Source: Sycobia sp. Sy_11 (taxonomy: Eukaryota > Arthropoda > Insecta > Hymenoptera > Epichrysomallidae). From it: a DNA stretch of 64,000 nucleotides. Below, piece by piece: positions 22,591-33,782 of the stretch (positions within the stretch are counted from its first letter, which is position 1; each line of letters starts with the position of its first letter). The stretch lies in the NCBI GenBank assembly GCA_018907035.1, contig JACCIC010000017.1:124001-188000 (forward strand), in the 5' to 3' direction. A program made the translations under genes and the position numbers. The notes under the pieces are model-generated. The model saw nothing but the letters and a program-made list of their open reading frames with translations, was not told the DNA's origin and made no database searches.

Positions 22591-24660
22591 TCTTCGAGAA
22601 ACGCTAGTCGGTCTTTCAACTTCGATTCACTTTACGACTTCAGATAAACGAATTTCTCAACCGTTGTTCAGTACTGCAGTACTAGTTCAGTAGTAGAATC
22701 CTCAAAAGATGCCCGAAGTACGGCTCAAGTCTTATTAGATTTGTTGGCCATCTTATTACATAATGTAATACTATCTCTAAACTTTAAGCCAGTAAACATT
22801 ATTGTTTTGGGTTTGAACTATATGACTAATGCAAAATTTAAAATGTCTAACAAATCCAGAATTTTCCCTTAATTTTACAGCCTTAGTAGTGAAACGTGTC
22901 TCCCATTTACTGCCAAGAGACAAAATCGTTTCTGGACATTGGAACCACATCCATGGGCTCGTTTCTTTATGGCACCGTGCTTTTGCCGGAAATACGTCGA
23001 GCTCAATCTGCACATACTGATTCGTTGGCACTGTCATCACTTTTTAGCTGTGTTTTAATCGGGAAAGCAGACACAGATAATAGTTCATAAACAATGCTAT
23101 ATCATTTAGCAGTAGATCATCAGATTCCTGAAGAAATTAGTCGCTTCCCGCAGTGAGAAAAGAGTTATCAGGAACAGCATATGTTCCCTGTAAAAGAGAA
23201 ATGTTGAGATCATTTCAAAACTACGTATCGCAGAAACTCGAAAAGTCGCTTAATACTCAAACTGCTTTTTTGCAATCAGCCTAAGGTCATAGGTTCAGAC
23301 TAAATTACCAAGGTTGTGTGAATTGACTAGAACGTCATTTTCGTAAACAAACTGAACTTGCACCGCTTACCATGCTTGTATGCAAGAATATGTGGACCTT
23401 GGGTATATGGAACTTCTTCCATCAGATGAACGCGAGGTTGATATTGTTTTCGCTCATGATCTAGTATTCAAGCAGGATGGTAGCGAAAAAATAAGGGTAG
23501 TCTTTAATCATTCACAAAAGGATAAAGCAGAAAATTCATTTTTATATCCTTGTCCAAAAATACAGGAACACATTGTTGTTACTATTATAAGATGGCGTTT
23601 TTGTAGATATGTATTTGTCTTTGATATAGTTAAAAATTTTCGTCAAATGCTTGTCGATTTTACTGATACTAAGTGGCAACGTATCTACTGGCGTTTTGAT
23701 ATTCTTTTACCTCTTCCAGTTTGACGTTTACTTACTGTTACATATGGAATAGTTTCAGCTACCTTTTTGGAAAATGCTTGCTTACAAAAATTAACTAATT
23801 TCATCACGGATTAACATAAAATTGTATTAACATTTATTCTCAAAAATAGCCACGTAGATGACTTCTTAGCTGGCGGAGATACATGCGATTAAGCCGTACA
23901 AGCATATCAGGAGCTTACTAAACTGTTTAGATCTGCTGGTATGTTTGTCAGAAAATACGTAGCAAATCACAGTAAATCATATCTATTAAATTCTCATGAC
24001 CATTTTAAAGACTTAAATAAGAAGGAATCTGTTTTAACTCTTGGTCAACGTTGGATTCCCTTTGATGATTTCTCTCATTTTCAAGTTAAATTGACTTTCG
24101 TACCTGCAGCAATCGCAAACCGTTCCAATTTGTCAGAGATATCTAAACTCTTCGATCCTCTGGGTTTTTTGTCCCCAGTTATTATTCGTACAACAACATT
24201 AATTCAGTATTTGTGAATGCAAGGTGTGGATTGTGATTCACCTGTTTCAGGCCGAATACAGAAAGAGTGGCTTCTCTACAGTGAACAGCTTGATTTAGAG
24301 AAGTTTCGAATTCGACCTTTGGTAAATATAAATAAGTCTGAATCCTGACATTTTCATTGGTTTTGTAATGCATCTAAGCGTGCTGTCACAGCTGTATTTT
24401 GTAGTTATTCCAAGTGCTAGATATACATGGCGGTATCTCATTGCTAAATCAAAGGTAGCTCCACTTAAAATTGTAAGTTTACCTAAGTTCAAACTCTCTG
24501 GTGCAGCATTATTTGCCAATCTTATGGTTAGCATTCTTTCCAAATTCTATTCTTCTCCTAAAGAGATTCATTGTTGGTCTGACTCAAAAGTCGTTCTGGC
24601 CTGGCTAAGATCACATGCATCTCGTTCGAAATCGTATGAAATTGATTTTGCAGGCCCTTT
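22590..24660 (+). pseudogene. BEL pol: protease region, reverse transcriptase, RNase H, broken
   Basis: RT blocks are clear. 23380-23724 begins at an ATG and reads DLGYMELLP, VFKQDGSEKIRVVFNHSQ and VFDIVKNFRQMLVDFTDT, with Asp at the first catalytic position. The VDDFLAG block lies at 23855-23875. The frame at 23941-24216 ends with SEISKLFDPLGFLSPVIIR, a hallmark following the BEL RT. The RNase H-like block contains EIHCWSDSKVVLAWL (24570). Several stops, including TGA at 23722, separate them. Confidence 0.8.
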
Positions 24661-25570
24661 TTGAATTAAGGGGTCTTCTGAAAGGGGCATAAAGCCTTTA
24701 AAGGATATGTGGCCGTTTTTGTATCAGTGATCGTTAAAGCATTTCATTTGGAATTAGTATCTGATCGAACCGCGTAAGCAGTTTTAGCTCCGTTTCGGAG
24801 GTTTGCTGCTCATGTTCTGTAAAGTAATTTACAGTGATCATAGCAAAACCTTTCTGGGTAGTGAAGCTGTAATTAAGCGTTTCTATGAAAGCTTCTACCT
24901 CGGGACAAATCATTGCGTATATTTTGGCCCAAGCTTAGGTGGAATGGCGTTTCATTCTGTCTAGAGCCCTTAATTTTGGTGGCATTTGAGAAGCCCATGT
25001 GAGGTCTTTCAAAATACATTTGTACAGAGTTATAGTCGAATTACAATTGTTCTTTGAGTTATTTTTAACTTTCTGAGCTTATATTGGGGCGTGTTTAAAT
25101 TCTAGAACACCCAACGCACTCAGTTAGGATCCTGGAGATTTGAGTGCAGTCGCTCCAGGTTATTTCCTCATTGATGGGCAACTTGAACAATTCTTGAGCT
25201 ATTTTTTGAAATTAATAAATCTCAAACTCTTCGCTCTAAATGGAGGTTAACACAGCTGATGAGAAATCATTTTTGGCAAAGATGGCAAAAGGAATATTTT
25301 GGTCACTTACAACTGAGAACCAAATGGCTTAAGCCTAATTATAGCTTTAAAATTGCTGATTTGATTGTATTCAAAAATAACTTGCTTCCTCCATCAAAAT
25401 GGCTACTAGGACGTCTTACAGCCTGACATCCTGGTAATGATCAATTGATGAGAGTAGTTACTTTGCGTACTGCTACTTCTGAATACAAACAACCAGTCAA
25501 TAAATTAATTTTGCTTCCAGTTGATGACGATACATTAACTACTCTACTAACATTACAGTTAAACTAATAT
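24640..25570 (+). pseudogene. BEL integrase and C-terminal domain, broken
   Basis: EIDFAGPF (24640) is the first catalytic Asp region of a BEL integrase. VAVFVSVIVKAFHLELVSD follows. The middle is heavily mutated, though YSDHSKTFLG is visible around 24830 after frame changes. The C-terminal part near 25290-25560 resembles the domain with WQRWQKEYF, LPPSKWLLGR and tail residues before the LTR. The frame changes repeatedly. Confidence 0.7.
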
Positions 25571-25644
25571 ATGTTCATGAGTCACAAAGTTTGTCGTTTA
25601 TTTTTGCGTATCGTACGAAATTATTCGTTCGCGGTGAGCGTGTT

Positions 25645-25980
25645 TGCACCACTTACATTATAAAAGTAATTTACAAGTCTTATATGCTCGGAAATTCAGT
25701 TTTGCCTTATTGAAACAAACCACAAAATGTCCATATAAGTTCTAATACTACGGATAAGGACTAGTCTTTTATGCCTTAGTTTTCTCTCCGCAATCAAGTT
25801 TTGACACTGAGATCTATATGTAAGGCATACCTCTAATCGCCGGGACGAATTTTTAGAATAGTTCTAGACTGTTGTTAAATATACTTATTTTTCTTGCTAG
25901 CAAGAATATCGAACTATAGAATTGGAGAAGTTGTTTTAGCTTATCGACATTGCTTTCAAAAGCTGTTGAAATCCCACGCA
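25645..25980 (+). repeat. BEL/Pao 3' LTR
   Basis: Begins around CACTTACATTATAAAAGTAA and ends near GACATTGCTTTCAAAAGC. It is the reverse complement of the solo LTR at 28010-28480 and of the LTRs of copy 1, as expected from the opposite coding direction. Confidence 0.75.
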
Positions 25981-25999
25981 GGCCATCGCGAGTAATGAT

Positions 26000-27930
26000 C
26001 GATCATCGTTAATATGTACTGGTAAGGTAATCGGCTTAAGCGTTTAGCGGGGCTATTATGTCGATGTGGACATCGTGGAATCGCAGCATCCGAGGCGATG
26101 AAATGGTCAGGAAGCACCTGGTTGTGCTGTACTATCTTCGATAGCTAGCACTCTATGCACTCTTTGCACCGCCTATGAATATTGCGGCTCATGTTCGGCT
26201 ACTCGTATTGTTATCGTATGAATGACTCGGTTACTCTGCCGCTTGAGTGAGAGGTATTATGGAATAATTAAACAATCTCGTTTCGCAGGGATTCCGGAAT
26301 GTACGGGTGAATCGTATTGTCGTGGATATCACAGTAAAGTGGCGTGTGCGCGTCATCATTGAAAGACAACTGGCGCAGCTTTAATGCGTCATCACGATCG
26401 TGCAGAATCCTGTACAGTACGGGATCGGAGTCTTGTCCGCCGGTGAGCTGCTTCATGTCGAACAGCATTAGTAGACGGAACGCGATTAATATTCTTGCGC
26501 AACTCGTTTACCTCATCCTCGTATCGGTTCCACACGTCGCTCCAGTTAAATATACTGGAGATCCTGAAGCTCTCAATGCACGATAATGCGTCAGCCACGA
26601 CGTTCTCATCACCAGTGTAGTAAATAATTTTGTATTAAATTGCTCTATGTAATTAAACTGCCGGAAGCGAAGCGTGGGGGCTTTATCCTGATTCTGTGCC
26701 ATAATATATATCAGTATATATCAGAGATTTGTGGTCCGTAAAGATTTCGAACTCACGCCCCTCAGTTATTGCCATTCACCGTCTCATTTATGCTTTAAGG
26801 CAGCTCCCATTGCGATTTTTGGTGTCTTGGTTACGAAGAATATCTCGATGTTTTCGTCGTGGAATTCGATCTCTGCGATTGCATTTCTCCAATGTTTGCT
26901 CGAACGCGGTGATTCATTTTACAGCCCGATTATCTCGTTTCTTTCTGCTCACGAGGTACTTGTTGAGAGGCTTTTGTACCTCTTTTGCATGAGAGGTGCT
27001 AGCGCGACAGAAATTGACGAGATCCAGGTAATGACGGCGCTTCTGGATTATTTCCAAGTAATGGTGTGCCCAAGGAACTCGACCTCTGTTTACTTGATCC
27101 AGCACTTATCTAAGTTTAAGCGTAACAATTACTTCTCTAGTCTAATGAGTACCATTTCCAGGGCGCGTTTGTGGTCGTCCATACTGCTTGACACGATAAT
27201 CATAATCATTCAAGACCATGAATGTATATTTCAAACCTCTCAGCACGTTATTAATATAGCGCTTGATGATCTGACCTGCGTTAAACAAAGTGTAGGTAAT
27301 CATATTATATTTGAATAGACTGAACGGTGTGACAACCGCGTTCTTCTCTCTGTTCTCGTTTGTAACGGGGATCTGATGGTATGCCGCATGCTAATCCAGC
27401 TTACTGAAAATATATTTACCGGCAAAAAAGTTGGGAAAATCCTGGATATGCAGAATGGGGTTCTCTCCGTAAGAGCAACAATATTTCAGCGTCTGTTGTC
27501 TCCGCATATACGTCACTCAAAGTCTTTCTTGGAAACAAGTTGAATCGGGCTCGCCTACGGACTTTTCGACGGGCGGATAATGTCCTACGCCAGCATCTCT
27601 TCAAGCTTCTTTTTCGCCGTGCCTAGCTTTTCTGGGGACGCTTCCTATAATCGGTTTCTCTACCTTGACCAGAGCGAAATTCCACGTAATGATACGACCC
27701 ACATCTAAGCCGACGTTACTTCTTCTGATGCCGTATGTTTCTATAGGGGAGCCATTCGCGACGAAAAGATTTAGTCCTCCGGTGTCCGCAATCGACCCGC
27801 TGGATCGCGGTAAGACGGAAATTTCGGCGCCCGAGTCTATAAGACAAGTTAGTTTAGACTCGTTAACTTCAAAGTAGAATCGCGATGAGTAGGCCGGTGC
27901 AGAATGCGTTTCGGTCTCGGCATGCGTTAC
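26000..27930 (-). pseudogene. Ty3/gypsy pol (protease to integrase start), broken
   Basis: Read from right to left, the minus strand shows the following. Protease: CLIDSGAEISVLP (near 27840), with the catalytic Asp-Ser-Gly. RT: TCFQERL and EKNAVVTPFSLF, then RYINNVLRGLKYTF. RNase H: AAYHQIPV lies earlier in RT; later come IFFVTKTPKMAMGAAL and an FNYI...ADALSCIES segment (26560-26660). Integrase: the start has a PLYCDIHDNTIHPYIP zinc-finger entry (26300), then RFHDVHIDIIAPL (about 26060). The sequence ends at about 26000, where the BEL LTR begins. Numerous stops and frame changes make it defective. Confidence 0.75.
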
Positions 27931-28009
27931 TCGATTCCAGTAAAAAATGTTGAAAAATAGTTATTTTTACAGAACAGTATGCAAAATAAACTATAATTCC
28001 TAGATCACA

Positions 28010-28480
28010 TAATTATTTAAAATTTATTAAATGTATGTTTAATATTTACGTACAATTTTGTAAAGACATTGAATAATTTAATTGATTTTTATTAATGTAA
28101 ATACATTTCGCTGTGCCATTTCGTTATTTGAAACTGCATAAGTTAAGAAAGTCTTCATCAGGTTCTAAGAGCAATATCGATAAGCTAAAACGACTTCTCC
28201 AAGTGTATAGTTCGATATGCTTACCATAAAGTAAAATAAATGTATTTAACAGATGTCTAGAAGAACTCTGAAAAATCGCCCCAGAGCTCAGAGACATACC
28301 TTACTTATAATTCTCATTATCCACACTTGATTGCAGGTAGAAAACTAAGGCATACAAGACAAGCTCTTATCTGTAGTATGAAAGTTTATATTGACATTTC
28401 GTGGTTTGCTTCAATATGGCATAACTAAATTTCCGAGCGTATAAGACTCAAAACTTACTTTTATAATGTAAGTGGCACGA
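28010..28480 (-). repeat. solo BEL/Pao LTR
   Basis: It shares the blocks GATAAGCTAAAACGACTTCT, TATAGTTCGATATGCT and CTTTTATAATGTAAGTG with the LTRs at 3975-4500 and 6245-6735, in the same orientation. No gag or pol sequence adjoins it, so it fits a solo LTR or a truncated copy. Confidence 0.75.
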
Positions 28481-29273
28481 ACAACTTTATTTTATCAAAG
28501 AAACTTCAATGTAATGCAACACTATCGATATGGATTTGTAGTCAATAAATAGTACATGAATAGCTCATAATTCAGTGACATGAAATTATTAGAATTACTA
28601 TCATACTATTAATATATTACCAATATCAATAGAATTTCCACCTATCAATAGATAATTCTTGACATTTTACATATCACAAAGTTTATCTAAGAAAATTGAA
28701 ATAACGATAAATAAGATATATTAATGCATAAAATCTATTTTAATTCATATTTAAATAAGTGATTGCAGTAAAAGAAAAAGCAACTTTCACTTTAGGCAAG
28801 TAATTATTTTGTAAACAATTTGTTTTGCTTTTGAATGTGATTTAGAAATGAGATGCTAAAGAGTATGAAGAAAGAAAAAATAATGTTTAATGAACTTATA
28901 TTCAATTAAATTGGTGGTGGAAGTGCGCATTCGTAGAAATAAAATTAAACAAACTAAGATCAAAACTAGAAATAAAAATTTATATATATTACGCAACGCC
29001 GCAAGACATAAAAGATCTCCACTCCTTGAGTGGAGGAAAACACAGTTAATTTACTTATAAATATCCTACCAGTAAAGACACGCAATTAGTGCGATAACGA
29101 TACATATAATACAGTTGCTATACAATGTAAATACACATAACGACTCTCATAAACGACACTTACCTAAAACTCCCTTACTATTTTAATTTCGTTTAACGTT
29201 CCTTTTTTGGAGATTTCATTTCTTTTTCAAATAATTGATATTGAAAGAATTCAAAACAAAAATCAACAATACA
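28481..29273. other. AT-rich intergenic stretch, no gene seen
   Basis: The only notable structure is a perfect short hairpin, CTCCACTC-CTT-GAGTGGAG, at 29016-29034. Confidence 0.5.
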
Positions 29274-30462
29274 ATAGGTTATCAAATATCTCCCTTCTAA
29301 TTTTTTGCTCTTCATTCAATATTTTATAAAAACTGTTACAGTGATCGGATTTACTTCAAATATGCACCGTTTTGTTCGATAATCTGTTTCCATCTAGACG
29401 GCAACTTCATAATACCCCTCCCATAGAAACCCCTCTCCTTATTTGCGAAGAACTCGGACAGCCACTTTTCACGAGCCTCTTTTGAGTCCAACTTTACACC
29501 ACCAAGGGCGTTCGACATGAACAGGAAAAAGTTGGTAATCACTTGGCGCTATGTCCGAGCTGTATGGTGAATGCGATAAAAGCTTCCATCCGAACTTCCG
29601 TAGCTTCTGACGAGTCATCAACGAAGTGTGTAGTCTGGAGATGTCCTAGTGGAACACTACATCCTTCCTGTTGGTCAATTGTGGACACTTCTGGTCAATA
29701 GCTTGTTCAGAGTAGATGGTAGAATTGAGCGTCTGGCCATATGGGAGCAGCTCATAGTGGATGATTCCCTTCTAATCCCACCAAACACACAACAAAATTG
29801 TCATATATGATCCATTTTTCGTCGCCAGTCACCATCCGCTTCAAAAATGGGTCAAGTTCATTCCGTTTCAGCAGCACATCGCAGGCGTTGATTCGTTCCA
29901 GAAGGTTTTTTTGCGTCAAATCATGCGGCACCCAAACATCAAGCTTTTTTTGTATCCAGCATTCTGCAGATAGTTTAAAATGGTTTGGTGACTAACTCTC
30001 ATCTCCTGGACGATGTTACAAGATGCCACATGCAGGTCTAACTCGATAAATTCCATAATTTGATCGGTATTCGTCGTCACAAGTCTTCCGCCGCCTGGCT
30101 TATCCATGGTGTCGTTTTCACCGGCTCTGAATCGTCGAAACCATTCCTCTGCGATTCGATGTAATAGCGTGCCATCTGCAAAAACACCATTAATCTCACG
30201 GAACGTTTCTCTAGCAGATTTGCCTTTGACGAAGGAAAACTTTAAAATAGTGCGTATTGCGACGTTAGTGATCTCCATGTTTACACGTCTATAACTTTTG
30301 AATGCAGTATCCAAACTAATCATGCATAGCGTCGTTTTGTACGTTATGTTAAGACCTTTCAAATGATGTATAGTATTGCCAGATACGAGCTCTGTAGCGC
30401 TTTATACATAGCCACGAAATTCATAAAACTAAAAGGCAGAAGGGAGATACTTGACAACCTAA
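29274..30462 (-). mobile_element. mariner element, family A copy 2
   Basis: The termini match those of 1249-2196: TAGGTTATCAAATATCTCCC on the left and the complement of TTAGGTTGTCAAGTATCTCC on the right. TA follows on the right. About 1.19 kb long, it is longer than copy 1 and retains the N-terminal third of the gene. Confidence 0.85.
29351..30362 (-). pseudogene. mariner transposase (family A), broken
   Basis: The N-terminal 148-codon frame (30362-29916) carries ITNVAIRTILKFSFVKGKSA, then EEWFRRFRAGENDTMDKPGG (first HTH linker) and VSHQTILNYLQNAGYKKSL (second HTH). A GDEKWI-type first catalytic block is readable on the minus strand at about 29815-29830. The C-terminal end (29351-29542) reads FFLFMSNALGGVKLDSKEAR and finishes at QIIEQNGAYLK. 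The middle is frame-shifted and partly deleted. The start at 30362 may lie upstream of the true start, which could be the MEITNV Met near 30278. Confidence 0.85.
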
Positions 30463-30997
30463 TATATAGAGCAAAACATTTTCACTCTTTAGAGTAGAAC
30501 AACTACACTGCATTATTTTTAAACCATACGTTAAAAAAATGTCTAGACTAATTTCTATTTTTATTATTTATAAAATATCCTAATCTCTATATGGATGTGT
30601 AACCTACTTTAACGCGTAGGAATTGTAAAATATCTGACATATTACTAGTAAATAACTATGTTAAATATACTTTTCCATATATTTTATAAGAATTACCAAT
30701 ATTTTTACAGAAAACTTTTAATTTCTCCAATGATGTAAGTAAGCTTTAATTACACTCTTGAATAATTGAATTCTAAAAAATAAGTTTCTCTGCAACAATT
30801 ATCTGCGCGAACGGACTGCACGGCAAAAAATACAGGCCCAGCTGCTATTTTTGTCACGCAGCTTATAGCCGTAGAAGAATTTGCGATGAACACATAATAT
30901 TCCGTGAGGAAAAATTTCGGATTTATGCAGTCTGATCACCGATATTTTACTTCTCACCCAGCCACTAAAGCTTTATATTTCTTATTATTTGTTACAG
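30463..30997. other. no supported gene; possible Cys-rich exon at about 30810-30890
   Basis: One frame near 30830 reads SCYFCHAAYSRRRICDE. The Cys-x2-Cys-x10-Cys spacing is compatible with the start of a Ly6-type domain, and a downstream exon candidate lies at 30998. However, the splice phases I could propose do not join the two in frame. Confidence 0.2.
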
Positions 30998-31055
30998 AAA
31001 TATGTGAGTGAGGGATCCACGGTGCGAGACTGCGTACCGACGTGTACAGAAAAGG
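30998..31055 (+). CDS. candidate internal exon of a Ly6/three-finger-type protein
   Basis: A 58-nt stretch has an excellent acceptor (pyrimidine-rich tract ending GTTACAG) and donor (AAAGG followed by GTAAGT). It encodes KYVSEGSTVRDCVPTCTEK in an open phase. The Val-x-x-Asp/Gly-Cys-Val-Pro-x-Cys pattern resembles the second half of insect Ly6 domains, which are small secreted or GPI-anchored proteins. No CC-x-x-D-x-CN exon was recognised downstream. It may be a real exon with distant partners or a chance match. Confidence 0.35.
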
Positions 31056-31299
31056 GTAAGTACGGTAAAGCAAAACAAAATCACATTGTACAAATAAGCC
31101 GTAAAATTTTGCTGGAAACAAAATATGCACTTTGTCAAAACTGCATAGCCAATTGCACTAAAACATCAAGAATAAAGAATAGACCTTATATTTCATTCCT
31201 TCAATAACATCAAATGTTACTATTTAAATGAAATAAATCAATTTAAACAGCAAATCACGACCGATTTTCTTCAAAATTCTTAAAAGTAATTTCAATTAA
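31056..31299. other. AT-rich stretch, no gene seen
   Basis: The frame continuing from 30989 to 31207 runs through the GTAAGT donor-like site and looks intronic. Confidence 0.4.
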
Positions 31300-31572
31300 C
31301 GTAGAGTCGCTGATTTTCAATAAAAAAGAACAACATATGAATTTTTTCAGTAATACTAATAATTTTTTTTAAATGAATGAAAGTTAGTCATTAACTACCG
31401 ACATCACCTCTTTATTGTTGGAAAATCTTTGATCAGCGAGCAATTTTTTCAAGGCTAGGAACAGAAAATAATCCGAGGGAGCTAAATCTGGCGCTAGCCA
31501 TTGATAGTTTATTGATGTCAATAATGATACTAATTTCCGTGAAAGGGTTATAACTGGCGATGAGTCGTGCAT
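31300..31572 (-). pseudogene. mariner-type transposase fragment
   Basis: The minus strand reads LAPDLAPSDYFLFLALKKLL followed by FSNNKEVMSVVND. This is the block around the third catalytic Asp of a DD34D transposase. The upstream part is scrambled and no ends are visible. Confidence 0.7.
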
Positions 31573-31689
31573 ATATGGTTAAGACCTCTAAAGTAAAGCC
31601 CAATCGTCCCAATAGAAGAATGTGAAAGATCAAATGATGAAGAAAGATCAAATGATGAAAAGAAGAATGATCAAATGTCAAAGATGTGC

Positions 31690-32230
31690 TCACTGTCTTC
31701 TTTAATTACTGTGGGCGCAGTGCATCAGAAATTCTTACCACAAGTTCGTGCAGTCAATGAGGAATACTATCTTGAAGTTATGCCTCGTTTGCGAGAGCCG
31801 ATAGGCAAAACGTCCGGAACTTTGAAAAACAATTCGTAGCTTTTGCATCACGACAATGCACCTGCTAATTCATCCTTGCTTATCAGAGATTTTTTGGCCG
31901 AAACCAACACCACAGTCATGCCTCAGCCTCCATATTCACCAGATTTGACACCCAGTGATTTTTTTCTTTTCTCAAAACTGAAAAGGCCTATGAATGTACG
32001 GCGTTTTACTACTGTTGAGGAAATAAGAAGTGTTTCGCTGAAAGAACTCAAGACTACCAAAAAATAATTATCAGAAGTGCTTCGATGATTGAAAAAAGTG
32101 TTGGTACAGGTGTATTATAGCTGAGGGGAGTCACTTTGTACGTGTCAACATAAGTATTGATTAATAGATAAATATTTTTTGAGAAAAGGGAAAAGTCACC
32201 TTATTATTTGAAGACACCTCGTAAAAATTG
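31690..32230 (+). pseudogene. mariner transposase C-terminal fragment, opposite strand
   Basis: The plus strand reads VNEEYYLEVMPRLREPIGK, then LHHDNAPANSSLLIRDFLA (second catalytic Asp) and MPQPPYSPDLTPSDFFLFSK (third Asp) up to a TAA at 32067. The two C-terminal catalytic aspartates are retained, but the N-terminal half is missing. It faces the fragment at 31300-31572 and belongs to a different subfamily. Confidence 0.8.
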
Positions 32231-33782
32231 TATTAGACCTGTTAGATAACTGATGAAAATGTAACGACGTCTCGAGCAATAAGTTTTATGATCAATTATG
32301 ACCAGTCGTCATGTGCTCTCTCCTATACACTTAGTTCGTTTATAAGAAGCGCATTAAGTTGAGAAATGAATATAGCGTAGATCAATTTGATTTTTTTTAT
32401 TTATATTTATTTAAATTCTTGAAAAACTTTATAATTCTTCGCTGACATTTTCTTACGCAACCAAACTTGATTCTATTTCAGTAAATATCTATCGAACGCA
32501 ATTGTGATTAAGTATATTAAAAGATAGAAAGGTGTTTTGTTGTTTTTTCAATATTTCAAGGAAGAGTAAATCAGATGATTTAACACAAAAAACATGTAAA
32601 TATTTTCTGAGTTATATTATTTCTTAACTACGATCAATTTATTAATACTAAATATATAGCCAGCAAGCTTTGAGATCAAAAAATATTAAATTCTTTCAAT
32701 TGGTAATCAAAACTATGTCTTGATAACAAGACAAATGTTTTAAAAACTACCTTTGTAAATTTAATTCAATATATCGAGTGTATTTTTATTTATAATACCT
32801 TGAACATAATATCCAACCCGATACCGTCTTGCATGAGAAAATATAATTGTCAAGGTTCCCAATAGATTTCAATTTAAATTTAACTCATCTTATACAAATT
32901 ATACAAATTTCAAATAATAAAAAAACATTAAGTTTATAATAATATTGCGTGAAATTATATTTTAGATATGATAAATATTTTAGCCTAATTATTAAGATCA
33001 CAAGCAAATTAATATTTTCTTCGTACGTAAGTAAATGTGAAACATTAAAATTTATAAGTAATAAATGCTCATTAAATATATATGCGACTTTAATTATCAA
33101 ATATTTTTAAATCTTTTAAAATTATAGTTACAATAAGTCTATACGCTCACTGTAAATATTTTTTCCTTGCTTTATATACATTTGTGAAATCTAAAATAGA
33201 TAAGAATGTATCACAATGATTTAAAAATTACTTCGAAGTTTTGTGGAGATTTAAAGAAACAATAAAAACTTTTTCAGAGGTTTTTCTTTTTGTAGTTGGA
33301 AAATGCAAGCCCTCCACTTCTCAAGGACGCGTACATTGTCAACGTATTTCTAAAGTTCAATATTTCGGATTTGCTCTATCGAAACTTATAAAAACTTCAA
33401 ATCGGCACATAGATCGCTTTCGTCTTCAGCGAAATATTTCATTAATAATTAAATTTAAAAATATCTACTAATTTTACTATACTTTCAATTGAATGCGTGG
33501 GCTTTCGTTAAACTATAAGACAAGCTATTTTATTCTCTTGGTTATTACTACCTGTACTCATCATAAAGTATAGATCATTATATTTGAATTAGACTTCTTT
33601 TTTCTTATACAAATTATCGGCGACTAAAAATACACAAAAAACAATGAAATCGAAAACATTGACAATTAGTGCAAACACTAATAAGTGTAGCCGATGCTAC
33701 GCATATCGAGAGAGAATTTAGTTGAGCTGAGCACTCGGCATCAAACGATAATGTGTAAGCTCTATAATGCTATAACGTATTT
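32231..33782. other. AT-rich intergenic stretch, no gene seen
   Basis: Open frames such as 33241-33471 have no family motif. No long repeats were recognised. Confidence 0.5.

Larger units (their letters stand above)
21840..25980 (+). mobile_element. BEL/Pao LTR retrotransposon, copy 2 (5' truncated)
   Basis: Gag, protease region, RT, RNase H, integrase and a 3' LTR occur in canonical BEL order on the plus strand. The left LTR and the start of gag are missing: recognisable gag starts at its middle directly after gypsy integrase sequence. The right LTR (25645-25980) matches those of copy 1 and the solo LTR. Confidence 0.8.

Noticed and set aside
29016..29034. Rho-independent-like terminator hairpin
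   Set aside because: A bacterial-type terminator is not meaningful in this eukaryotic context, and no T-run follows.
31056..31207. Extension of the Ly6-like exon as one continuous ORF
   Set aside because: A strong GTAAGT donor interrupts it, and the composition after it becomes Lys/Ile/Asn-rich as in introns.
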